A stretch of DNA of 64,000 nucleotides. Origin: UBA2421 sp002343075 (GTDB lineage: Bacteria > Planctomycetota > Phycisphaerae > Tepidisphaerales > Tepidisphaeraceae). The translations under genes and the position numbers were made by a program. Positions within the stretch are counted from its first letter, which is position 1, and each line of letters begins with the position of its first letter. Shown in pieces: positions 18,334 to 26,449 of the stretch. Below the pieces are notes generated by a model, which was not told the origin of the DNA, did not search any database, and saw only the letters and a list, made by a program, of their open reading frames with translations. Location: the NCBI GenBank assembly GCA_937982565.1, contig CALJLN010000003.1, positions 124,001 to 188,000 of the forward strand, read 5' to 3'.

Positions 18334-18648
18334 ATGTACGCCATTATTGAAGACAGCGGGACGCAGTTCAAAGTGACCACCGGCGACCGCTTGCGGATTG
18401 ACCGCCCACTTGCCGACGAACTGCCGGAGAAGATCACATTTGACCGCGTTTTGATGGTCGGCGGTGATGGCGCGGCCAAAGTAGGTGCTCCGCTCGTCGC
18501 AGGTGCGAAAGTGGAAGCCGAAGTGATCGACCGCGTGAAGGGGAAGAAGATCGACATTCAAAAGTATAAGCGCCGCAAAGGCTACCACCGTAAAATGGGC
18601 CATCGGCAGAATTATGTTGAAGTGGTCGTTACGGGAATCACTGCTTGA
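18334..18648 (+). CDS. rplU: 50S ribosomal protein bL21
   Basis: The 104-aa protein starts MYAIIEDSGTQFKVTTGDRL, the usual L21 opening. It ends with the basic GKKIDIQKYKRRKGYHRKMGHRQ segment that contacts 23S rRNA. ATG 18334 has AGAGGAA immediately upstream; an upstream in-frame GTG would add a non-homologous leader. L27 (rpmA), its usual neighbour, is absent. A hairpin terminator follows. Confidence 0.97.
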   Translation: MYAIIEDSGTQFKVTTGDRLRIDRPLADELPEKITFDRVLMVGGDGAAKVGAPLVAGAKVEAEVIDRVKGKKIDIQKYKRRKGYHRKMGHRQNYVEVVVTGITA

Positions 18649-18700
18649 TAGAAAGTGTTCTGTAATCAGGGGTTGAGGGGCCAGTAAAGCAACGGATTTC

Positions 18701-18730
18701 AATGGGCACGCGCTTGGCGCGTGCCCATTT
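18701..18730 (+). terminator. Hairpin terminator after rplU
   Basis: A 13-bp perfect stem (18701-18713 with 18717-18729) with a 3-nt loop ends in ATTTT-poor sequence. It lies 52 bp after the rplU stop and before the convergent diguanylate cyclase gene, so it may serve both. Confidence 0.65.
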
Positions 18731-18816
18731 CCACGACCTCATCGGTGTGATCCACCCTCAGTGTTTCGTACGGTCGTCCGGCTTGCCCCTCTCCCCTCGA
18801 ATGCTGATTACTTTCC

Positions 18817-20199
18817 CTACGCCACATCGCCGCCCACCAGATGAATGCTATTTTTGCCCCGGCGCTTGGCGTTGAACATCAGCGCATGATCGGCCGCGGC
18901 GACGAGTGCTTCGGGGGTGCTCGCATGATGAGGAAAAATTGCCAAGCCGCCGCTGATCGTGAGTGTGCCCCGGCCAGTTGCACCAAGCATGGCAAAATCG
19001 GGGCTGGAGATGCCTCGTTGAAAGCGTTCAAGGATCGGGCGAATGCCGATCGGTGTGCGGCCCGCGCTCGAAGCGCCAGGGTCGATCGGCTGTCGCGGCG
19101 GTTCCTTCTCCATGAATATGACCGCAAACTCATCCCCGGCAATGCGAAACACCATATCCCTCGGCCTGCAGCATCGGCGGATCAGCGATGCGGTTTGACG
19201 CAGAATGTCATCGCCGAGTGCATGCCCATACTCGTCGTTGTATTTCTTGAAGTTGTCGATGTCGAACAACAACAGCGGCACAAGCGAAATGTTCTGCTTC
19301 GCGTCGTTGCACACCTTGCTGAGGATGTGCCGGAAATAACGGCCATTATACAGCCCCGTGAGATCATCGGTGATTGCCAGATGCTGCAGTGTAGACTGCC
19401 GCTCCTGAATGGAGATAACGCGCGTCGCCAGGTGCGAAAGCTGCGCGAGAAAGTGGCGAGCAGTTGTCTGATCATCATCCCGCGGCAGAGTGAGATGAAG
19501 ACTGGACTTTTCTTCGTTGTCGGCCCAGATGGCGTGCGACAGGACGATCGATGACTCCGAAGCCGCCGGAATGGGTGAGCCAGCTTCGAGCAGATCAAGC
19601 CGCATCTTGGGGGCGATCATGGCATCGATGGCTTGCACCGCCTGCTGCATTGCGGGAGCGCGCTTGGCGCTTTGCAGCGCGTCCAGAAGCAACTCGGCCA
19701 ACGGAAGTTGCAGAAGCGTTACCGCACCGGGTTGGTGCGTCGATTTCGACTTGGACTTTGACGCAGTCTGGCTGGGGGACGCGGATGGCGTGTTTGCGGT
19801 GGAATCATCGGGGGAATCATCCTTCGCGAGACGCAAGGTCGGCACGCCGAAGACCTGCTGCAGTTCGCCGGGGCTGGCGGGCGTGACGACGTAATCATCC
19901 ACGCCAAACTCAAGCATTTTCCGTGATAACGGTTCGAGCGTCGGGTGACCGAACAAAAGTAGCCGGCCCCGGCCGACCAACTCGCGCAGCGTGCGAACGG
20001 CAGCCTCCGGGCGGCGCTCGATCGGCTCGGCGGCGGCCATCACGGCGCTGAAATCGGTGCCGGAAAGCTCATGAATACCTTCAAAAATCCCGGCGACGCT
20101 CTTCACCTGCGCCGTTGGGACACCCACGGAAAGGGCAGCGTGCAGTTGGCGATCCGTGTCGCCAATCAGAAGAATTTTTTCACGCACAGCAACAGCCAC
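18817..20199 (-). CDS. Diguanylate cyclase (AGDEF variant) with degenerate receiver-like N-terminus
   Basis: This 460-aa protein would make c-di-GMP from two GTP. The C-terminal GGDEF domain has DDLTGLYNGRYF, LLLFDIDNFKKYNDEYGH, and AGDEF (354-358) in place of GGDEF. An inhibitory I-site RPRD lies at 345-348, exactly five residues before it, so feedback inhibition by product is likely. Residues 1-115 resemble a receiver fold (REKILLIGDTD..DYVVTPASPGEL) but lack a clear phospho-acceptor. A Ser/Thr/Lys-rich linker follows (about 128-155). Start is GTG 20199. It counterbalances the HD-GYP gene at 2.1-3.8 kb. Confidence 0.9.
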   Translation of the reverse strand: MAVAVREKILLIGDTDRQLHAALSVGVPTAQVKSVAGIFEGIHELSGTDFSAVMAAAEPIERRPEAAVRTLRELVGRGRLLLFGHPTLEPLSRKMLEFGVDDYVVTPASPGELQQVFGVPTLRLAKDDSPDDSTANTPSASPSQTASKSKSKSTHQPGAVTLLQLPLAELLLDALQSAKRAPAMQQAVQAIDAMIAPKMRLDLLEAGSPIPAASESSIVLSHAIWADNEEKSSLHLTLPRDDDQTTARHFLAQLSHLATRVISIQERQSTLQHLAITDDLTGLYNGRYFRHILSKVCNDAKQNISLVPLLLFDIDNFKKYNDEYGHALGDDILRQTASLIRRCCRPRDMVFRIAGDEFAVIFMEKEPPRQPIDPGASSAGRTPIGIRPILERFQRGISSPDFAMLGATGRGTLTISGGLAIFPHHASTPEALVAAADHALMFNAKRRGKNSIHLVGGDVA

Positions 20200-20402
20200 G
20201 AGCCCACTTCCTTACTGCTACTTCCACTTTCCAGGCAGAGAGCCCCTCGATCATAGGAACCCTGGCCAATAACGAATCGTATCAAAAGCAACTTTGAGCG
20301 ATCAAAATGGGACCTACAGCATTATACGCCCCAACAGGGCGTAGCCGTATAGAGAAAACTCTGGCTCGCGAGTTTTCCGAACGAATATCCGGCTTGGGAC
20401 AG

Positions 20403-20978
20403 CTATTCCGACCCGGGGGGTAAACTGGGCTGTTCTTGCAGCAATGCTCGAAGCTCCTCCGCGGTGAGGACTGCGTCGCCGGTGAGGCCATCATTGTAGC
20501 GGTCGGCGTCGTCGGTGCGCATGTGGGTCACCGTTTCGACCGGAGTGCCGGTCTCGGTGCCTTCATCTGGCACCTCGCTACCCGTCCCGCGCAACTCGGA
20601 AGGAGTTGCCTGCGGAGGAACATCTCGCGCCGGATCGTCAAAGCGGAACAAGCCTTCATCGCCCAGAATGCCATCGGCACCGCGTCGCGTCGCATCGACG
20701 ATGGCGGCCTGACGGCCATCAGTCTGCGACAGGAACACGTCAAGGTGGCGCATTTGCAGCTTGATCAGGCTGATTAGCCCCAATTCCTCACGGAAAACGC
20801 TGTTCAGGCAGAGCACGACGGCCCGGTATGCCAACGGTCGCCGTGAAAGCTCCATCGCTGCCGCATAGGGGTCATCCACCGCGGCAAACTCAAACGGAAG
20901 GCGCGACAATGCCGTCTTGGCATGCGCGCGGCACGCCGGAGATCCGACTACGAGCACTCGTCCGTTGGGCAAAGACAT
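20403..20978 (-). CDS. Hypothetical receiver-like protein
   Basis: I do not recognise a family for this 191-aa protein. It opens MSLPNGRVLVVGSPACRAH, then has alpha/beta periodicity (FAAVDDPYAAAMELSRR, YRAVVLCLNSV) like a receiver or Rossmann-like domain but without a conserved Asp pocket. The C-terminal ~70 residues are acidic and Pro/Thr-rich, hence probably disordered. The start at 20978 is tentative because no clear ribosome-binding site is visible. It lies 203 bp upstream of the diguanylate cyclase on the same strand and shares its degenerate-receiver theme, which suggests a related role. Confidence 0.6.
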   Translation of the reverse strand: MSLPNGRVLVVGSPACRAHAKTALSRLPFEFAAVDDPYAAAMELSRRPLAYRAVVLCLNSVFREELGLISLIKLQMRHLDVFLSQTDGRQAAIVDATRRGADGILGDEGLFRFDDPARDVPPQATPSELRGTGSEVPDEGTETGTPVETVTHMRTDDADRYNDGLTGDAVLTAEELRALLQEQPSLPPGSE

Positions 20979-21242
20979 GCAAACTATTGGTACACGACTC
21001 GAACAAGAGTTGGTCAATCGATGATAGCCCTCCGGCGCGCGGACGCAATCGATAAATCGTGAATCGGTGCCCCCAATCCAAAATGTCTTGAAACCCCAAC
21101 CGGATAAGCGGCGTTTGCGTCGGAATAGAAGGCCATTTTGCCGCATCTTGACACGAAATGGCAGCACTCCTATTCTCAAATTCCGCCTATTCATCAGCGG
21201 CGAGCCGGCGTTTTCCCGGCGGGTTGATTAAGGAGTATCAAA

Positions 21243-22319
21243 ATGGCCATTAAAGTAGGCATTAACGGGTTTGGGCGCATCGGCCGACTGGTTTTTCAGG
21301 CGATTTGCGACCAGGGACTGCTCGGCAAGGTGATCGACGTTGTTGCGGTGGTCGATATTGCCACCGACGCCGACTATTTCGCATATCAATTGAAATATGA
21401 CTCGGTGCACGGGCGCTTCAAGCACGATGTCAAGACAAAGAAGACCGCTCCCGACGCGAAAGAAGAAGATACGCTCATTGTCAACGGCCATGAGGTGAAG
21501 TGTGTGCTGGCGACGAAAGAGCCTTCGCAGCTTCCTTGGAAGGCGCTGGGCGTGGAGTATGTGCTGGAATGCACCGGGCTTTTCACCGACAGCGAAAAGG
21601 CCAAGGGCCATCTCGCCGCCGGGGCGAAGAAGGTGATTTTGAGCGCGCCGGGCAAGGGGGAAGTCAAGACGCTGGTGATGGGCGTCAACCATGAAGAATA
21701 CGATTCGGGGAAGCACCCGATCGTCAGCAATGCAAGCTGCACCACCAACTGCCTTGCGCCGGTGGTGCATGTGCTGCTGAAGGAAGGCATCGGCATCGAA
21801 AATGGCCTGATGACGACCATCCACGCGTATACAGCGACGCAGAAAACCGTCGACGGCCCCAGCAAGAAAGACTGGCGCGGCGGCCGGGCGGCGGCGATCA
21901 ACATCATTCCCAGCAGCACGGGTGCGGCCAAGGCGGTGGGTGAAGTGTTGCCCGTCACCAAGGGCAAGCTCACCGGCATGGCCTTCCGCGTGCCGACCGC
22001 CGACGTAAGCGCCGTCGATCTCACTTTCCGTGCGACACGCGATTCGTCCATCGAAGAGATCGACGCCGCCATGAAGAAGGCCAGCGAAACCTATCTCAAG
22101 GGCCTGCTCGGCTATTGCAACGAAGAACTCGTCAGCACCGACTTCATTCACGACAGCCGCAGCAGCATCTACGACAGCCTGGCGACGGTTCAGAACAACC
22201 TCCCGGGCGAGAAGCGATTTTTCAAGGTCGTCAGTTGGTATGACAACGAGTGGGGCTACAGCAATCGATGTGTAGACCTGCTGCAGTACATGGCCAAGAA
22301 AGATGGGGCGCTGAAGTAG
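21243..22319 (+). CDS. gap: Glyceraldehyde-3-phosphate dehydrogenase, type I
   Basis: This glycolytic enzyme oxidises G3P with NAD+ and phosphate to 1,3-bisphosphoglycerate. The NAD-binding start IKVGINGFGRIGRLVF, the active-site Cys C166 in SNASCTTNCLAP, HAYTATQKTVDGPS, NIIPSSTGAAKAVG and the end SWYDNEWGYSNR are present. At 358 aa it is about 20 longer than usual, through small insertions (around KTKKTAPDAKEED and near LLGYCNEELVSTD). AAGGAG lies before ATG 21243. The gene appears monocistronic. Confidence 0.97.
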   Translation: MAIKVGINGFGRIGRLVFQAICDQGLLGKVIDVVAVVDIATDADYFAYQLKYDSVHGRFKHDVKTKKTAPDAKEEDTLIVNGHEVKCVLATKEPSQLPWKALGVEYVLECTGLFTDSEKAKGHLAAGAKKVILSAPGKGEVKTLVMGVNHEEYDSGKHPIVSNASCTTNCLAPVVHVLLKEGIGIENGLMTTIHAYTATQKTVDGPSKKDWRGGRAAAINIIPSSTGAAKAVGEVLPVTKGKLTGMAFRVPTADVSAVDLTFRATRDSSIEEIDAAMKKASETYLKGLLGYCNEELVSTDFIHDSRSSIYDSLATVQNNLPGEKRFFKVVSWYDNEWGYSNRCVDLLQYMAKKDGALK

Positions 22320-22363
22320 CCCGCCTGCAAACATCCCGCGGGTCAGGCAGTTGACATGCGCAT

Positions 22364-22405
22364 GCCCCGAAGCGGTTGAAGCCGACGCTTCTACTGCTTC
22401 GGGGC
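22364..22405 (+). terminator. Nested hairpin after gap
   Basis: GCCCCGAAGC (22364-22373) pairs with GCTTCGGGGC (22396-22405). A second GAAGC/GCTTC stem (22378-22382 with 22387-22391) sits inside it. There is no T-run, so it may be a 3'-end stabiliser or factor-dependent terminator rather than an intrinsic one. Confidence 0.45.
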
Positions 22406-22479
22406 TGAAGTTTGCATCGGATGGTTCGTGTGGACGAGGTGAACCGTTTTAGCGCCAGGATACCTCTTCGGGAGCATTG

Positions 22480-24084
22480 ATGCAGTTAAGATTATTCGGT
22501 GTCGTGCTCGCCATCGCTGTGGGGGGATGTGCGTCGCGCGAGGCGGAGCTGTCCCCGGGCGCTTCCGCCACGCCGCGGGACCGCGCGCTGGCTGCGAACA
22601 TCGACCGCCGGGCCGCCGATTGGCGCAACGGGGCGATTGTTTACCAGGTGATCGTCGATCGGTTTGCGCCTTCAAACAAGCTGGATGCCAAGCGCGATCT
22701 CTATCCCGCTCCGCGCACGTTGCATGCATGGAGCGAGCTTCCCAAGCCCGGCGTCAAACTCGACGAGTACGGCTGCTGGAGCCACGAGCTGGCTTTCTGG
22801 GGTGGTGATCTGCCAAGTCTGCGTGACAAGCTCGATTACATTGACTCGCTTGGCGCCGATGTGCTTTATCTCAACCCGATCCATGCCGCGTTCACCAATC
22901 ATAAGTATGACGCCCAGGATTTCGCCGCCGTGTCGCCGGAGTATGGCACACGCGATGATGTGATTGACCTTGCAAAGGCCTGCCACGCCCGCGGGATGAA
23001 GATCATGCTTGACGGCGTGTTTAATCACATGGGCCGCACGGCCCCGATTTTTGTCGATGTGCTGCAGAACCCCGATAGCAAGTATCGCGATTGGTTCGTG
23101 GTCGATCCTGCCTTCAAAGACGGCTACCGCGGCTGGTACAATGTCAAGAATCTGCCGGAGTTGAACCTGGAGAATCCGAACGTCCGCAAACACCTCTGGG
23201 CGGGCAAGAACTCGGTCGTTCAGCAATACCTGCGCGACGGCATCGACGGGTGGCGGCTGGATGTGGCTTACGACATCGGCTTTAACTACCTCGACGAGTT
23301 GACGCACGCCGCGCATGCCGCCAGGCGCGGCTCGTGGGTTGTGGGAGAAATATGGTGTTACCCCGAACAATGGACACCCGCGGTCGATGGCGTGATGAAC
23401 TTCTTTGTCCGCCAGATTGTCATCGACATGCTCGAAGGCAAAACCACCGGCGCGCATGCGGGCACCATCATTGGCCGGATGATCGATGATGCCGGCATCG
23501 AACCGATCCTTAAGAGTTGGTTTCAGCTTGACAACCACGATACACCCCGTCTGCGGCATGTGATTCCCGATCCAAAACTGCGAAAGATCGCGCAAGTGCT
23601 CCAGTTCACTCTTCCCGGCTCGCCCGTCATCTACTACGGCAGCGAACTGGGCATGGACGGCGGCGGCGATCCCGCGAACCGCGCACCTATGCGATGGGAT
23701 TTGGTCAAGGACGGCAACGCCGATCTGCTCTGGATGAGAAAACTCATCGCCCTTCGCAAGCAGAATCGCGCGCTTCGCATTGGCGAGTATCGAACGGTCG
23801 ATACCCAGAAACTCCTCGCATTCAGTCGGCAGACCGACCGCGTGGCCGAGCATGTGTTGGTGGTGGTCAATCCGACTGACAAACCCATCCGCGAACTGTT
23901 TACGCCGCGCGACAGCAAGCTCATGAGCTACGCCAGGTTGCGCGATCAGCTTGATGAAGCCGTCGAAGAAATCATGGTGGCCGGGCGCATCGAAATGGAA
24001 GTCCCTGCAAAGACAGTGCGCGTTCTAATGCCTGTCATTCCAGATGGGGCAAGTGAGTATAGTGCCTTCAAGCGCGTCCATTAG
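22480..24084 (+). CDS. Lipoprotein glycoside hydrolase family 13 (alpha-amylase-like)
   Basis: This 534-aa protein has a lipoprotein signal (lipobox VGGC near residue 14), so it is probably membrane-anchored outside the cytoplasm. It has a GH13 barrel: GDLPSLRDKLDYIDSLGADV, MLDGVFNHMG, nucleophile D261 in DGWRLDVAYD, acid/base E290 in VVGEIW, and D354 in DNHDTPR. The region resembles cyclomaltodextrinase/neopullulanase-type enzymes acting on short alpha-glucans, but the exact substrate is uncertain. ATG 22480 has GGAG 5 nt before it. A PHP gene follows by 20 bp. Confidence 0.92.
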   Translation: MQLRLFGVVLAIAVGGCASREAELSPGASATPRDRALAANIDRRAADWRNGAIVYQVIVDRFAPSNKLDAKRDLYPAPRTLHAWSELPKPGVKLDEYGCWSHELAFWGGDLPSLRDKLDYIDSLGADVLYLNPIHAAFTNHKYDAQDFAAVSPEYGTRDDVIDLAKACHARGMKIMLDGVFNHMGRTAPIFVDVLQNPDSKYRDWFVVDPAFKDGYRGWYNVKNLPELNLENPNVRKHLWAGKNSVVQQYLRDGIDGWRLDVAYDIGFNYLDELTHAAHAARRGSWVVGEIWCYPEQWTPAVDGVMNFFVRQIVIDMLEGKTTGAHAGTIIGRMIDDAGIEPILKSWFQLDNHDTPRLRHVIPDPKLRKIAQVLQFTLPGSPVIYYGSELGMDGGGDPANRAPMRWDLVKDGNADLLWMRKLIALRKQNRALRIGEYRTVDTQKLLAFSRQTDRVAEHVLVVVNPTDKPIRELFTPRDSKLMSYARLRDQLDEAVEEIMVAGRIEMEVPAKTVRVLMPVIPDGASEYSAFKRVH

Positions 24085-24104
24085 CACCAGGTGGAGAGGT
24101 TTGC

Positions 24105-24956
24105 ATGTCGTTTATCGATTTACATTGTCATTCCACCGCGTCTGATGGCACGCTGCCGCCCGCCGAGGTCGTTCGGCTGGCCTCCAAGTCAGGCCTGACC
24201 GCGATGTCGCTCACTGATCACGACACCGTCGCTGGGCAGGCGCAAGCCGCGGCCGAGGCCACGGCGCTGGGCATCGATTTTGTAACCGGAATCGAAATCA
24301 GTGCCGAACACCCGCGGCCGGGAACGCTCCACATGCTCGGCTATGGTGTGGATCCCTCCTCGACCGTTCTCACCAGCCTCACCGAGAAACTCATCGACGC
24401 CCGCGGCGACCGCAACCCCCGAATTGTGGAAAGGCTCAACGAAGTTGGCGTCGCAGTGACCATGGACGAATGGAAAACCCAAGCTGACGGCGGGGTGCTT
24501 GGTCGGCCACAACTGGCGGCGATTCTACTTCGCAAGGGATATGTCAGCTCAATCAAGAATGCGTTTGAAAAATACCTGGGCGAAGGGGGCCTGGCCTACT
24601 TTGATAAAGAGCGGCTCACCAGTCGGCGGGCGATCGAGATGATCCGACAATCCGGCGGGGTTGCCGTGCTGGCCCATCCGGTGCAGCTGCGCAAGGAGAA
24701 CTTCGCTCAGCTCGAAACGACGATCAAGCAGTTGGTCGACGAAGGTCTGGCAGGCGTTGAGGTCATTCACAGCGACCACGACGAACTCACCGTCCGCGAA
24801 CTCACCCGGATGGCCGAGAAATATCGCCTGCTCAAAACCGGTGGCAGCGATTTTCACGGCGGGAACAAACCGACCATCGGATTGGGTATCGCAAATGGCA
24901 GGCGCGTTCCTCGCGAATGGTTTGATCTCCTGCTTGAGAAAGTTCGCTCAGCTTGA
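24105..24956 (+). CDS. PHP-domain phosphoesterase (RNase AM/TrpH-like)
   Basis: This 283-aa metal-dependent phosphoesterase has all PHP motifs: HCHSTASDG at the N-terminus, SLTDHDT, GIEISAE, VAVLAHPVQL and SDFHGGNKP. It resembles the YciV/TrpH group (3',5'-nucleoside bisphosphate phosphatase or 5'-3' exoribonuclease). GGAGAGGT precedes the ATG. It is probably cotranscribed with the GH13 gene, although no shared pathway is evident. Its end overlaps the convergent GH1 gene by 9 nt. Confidence 0.9.
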   Translation: MSFIDLHCHSTASDGTLPPAEVVRLASKSGLTAMSLTDHDTVAGQAQAAAEATALGIDFVTGIEISAEHPRPGTLHMLGYGVDPSSTVLTSLTEKLIDARGDRNPRIVERLNEVGVAVTMDEWKTQADGGVLGRPQLAAILLRKGYVSSIKNAFEKYLGEGGLAYFDKERLTSRRAIEMIRQSGGVAVLAHPVQLRKENFAQLETTIKQLVDEGLAGVEVIHSDHDELTVRELTRMAEKYRLLKTGGSDFHGGNKPTIGLGIANGRRVPREWFDLLLEKVRSA

Positions 24957-26324
24957 TGCGCCGCCGACCGCATTGCGACGAATCACGCCGGCGTAGAACT
25001 CAGCACTGAGCTTGGGCGTCCGCTGCATTGTCTCGTAATTGACATAGTGAATGCCAAACCGCCTGGTGTAGCCGTGCGCCCACTCAAAGTTGTCCATCAG
25101 GCTCCAGAGAAAGTACCCTTTCACGGGAACGCCTTCACCAATCGCACGATGTAGCTGCGCGAGATGCTGCTGCAGATACATGATGCGGCCCACGTCATTC
25201 ACTTTCCCTTCGGCAGTGGGCCGGTCGTTCTCCGCGCAGCCGTTTTCAGTGATGTAGATCGCTGGGACGTTCCACAACTCGGAAACAAATTTCGGCGTCC
25301 AGTACATCACCGCAGGGCCGATGTTTAGCCAGGGCATGTACATACGCGGATAGTCAGGCCCGCAGATAACCTGCGACCACCCCTTGGCAGCCTCCGGATC
25401 GGCACGCACATACACTGGCGTATAGAGATTCAGCCCAACGAAGTCGAGCGGCGACGCGATGACCTTCATCTCCTCTTCGGTAAACCTCGGCGCGTCGTCT
25501 CCGGCGGCGTGCAGATAACGATCCTGATACTTCCCGGTCATGATCGGCACGAGATACATCCCGGTGAGGTCCTGGTATGCCTGCTTCGCCGCTGCGATGT
25601 GCTCGGCCGATTCATACACCGGCACCGCGGCGGGGCTGTTTTCTGCAAGTCCGATCGGCGGGGCGTTTTTGCAAGCGGCGCGGATGGATCGCACCGCCAG
25701 CCCGTGACCGAGGACGGCGTGGTGTCTGGCTTGATTGCGGAGTTTGGGCGAGACAAATTTGCCGGGCGCAAACAGCTCGGTTTCCGTGCGATAGGCCATG
25801 TCAATGAAGCAGGCAAACTCGTTGATGGTGAAGATGCCCGCCGTCTTCTCGCCGACTGCTCTGGCAACCACGGCAGCATAATCGGCGAAGTCTCGAGCGC
25901 AGTCGGCCGACTCCCACCCGCGATACCGATCTTCGCACCATTGCGGCAGATCCCAGTGAAAGAGCGTCATCCACGGCGCGATGTCGGCGTCATGTAGGCA
26001 ATCGATCAATCGGCTGTAGAAATCCAGACCCTTCTGATTCACTTCACCACGGGCGTTAGGGACGATGCGCGGCCACGCCACGCTGAACCGATACGCCTTC
26101 ACGCCCAGCGATTTCATCAGCCCGATGTCTTCCTTAAAACGGTGATAGTGGTCCGTCCCACGATCGCCAGTGTGATCCATCGCGATTGCGCCGGGCCGGC
26201 GGCAGAAGGTGTCCCACACGCTCGGCCCGCGGCCATCGACGGCGGTGGCACCTTCCACTTGATATGCCGCGGTCGCGGTTCCCCATGCAAAGCCGGGGGG
26301 AAACTTGCAGAATTCGTGAGCCAT
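24948..26324 (-). CDS. Beta-glucosidase-like glycoside hydrolase family 1
   Basis: This 458-aa GH1 protein shows the N-terminal signature FPPGFAWGTATAAYQVEGA, FSVAWPRIVP, the nucleophile segment YITENGCAEND, and the C-terminal GYFLWSLMDNFEWAHGYTRRFG. The acid/base Glu is kept, but its motif reads TINEFA rather than the usual TxNEP. No signal peptide is visible, so it is probably cytoplasmic, splitting imported beta-glucosides or related disaccharides. I set the start at 26324; the longer frame would overlap the ligA leader. Confidence 0.93.
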   Translation of the reverse strand: MAHEFCKFPPGFAWGTATAAYQVEGATAVDGRGPSVWDTFCRRPGAIAMDHTGDRGTDHYHRFKEDIGLMKSLGVKAYRFSVAWPRIVPNARGEVNQKGLDFYSRLIDCLHDADIAPWMTLFHWDLPQWCEDRYRGWESADCARDFADYAAVVARAVGEKTAGIFTINEFACFIDMAYRTETELFAPGKFVSPKLRNQARHHAVLGHGLAVRSIRAACKNAPPIGLAENSPAAVPVYESAEHIAAAKQAYQDLTGMYLVPIMTGKYQDRYLHAAGDDAPRFTEEEMKVIASPLDFVGLNLYTPVYVRADPEAAKGWSQVICGPDYPRMYMPWLNIGPAVMYWTPKFVSELWNVPAIYITENGCAENDRPTAEGKVNDVGRIMYLQQHLAQLHRAIGEGVPVKGYFLWSLMDNFEWAHGYTRRFGIHYVNYETMQRTPKLSAEFYAGVIRRNAVGGASS

Positions 26325-26449
26325 AAGGCGGCTTTTATATGCGAACGATGCATGCGGTGAAACAGAGGTCACACAATGGCAACTTTCGGCACATGGCGCG
26401 CATTCCCGCCGCCGCACCGAAACCGAAAAAACCGATTACAATCGCCCTC

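Noticed and set aside
21228..22334. Long antisense open frame (368 aa) over gap
   Set aside because: It is the exact shadow of a strongly conserved GAPDH gene and resembles no known protein; high GC content keeps such frames open.
22672..23853. Minus-strand 393-aa frame over the GH13 gene
   Set aside because: GH13 motifs and catalytic residues are on the plus strand; this is a shadow.
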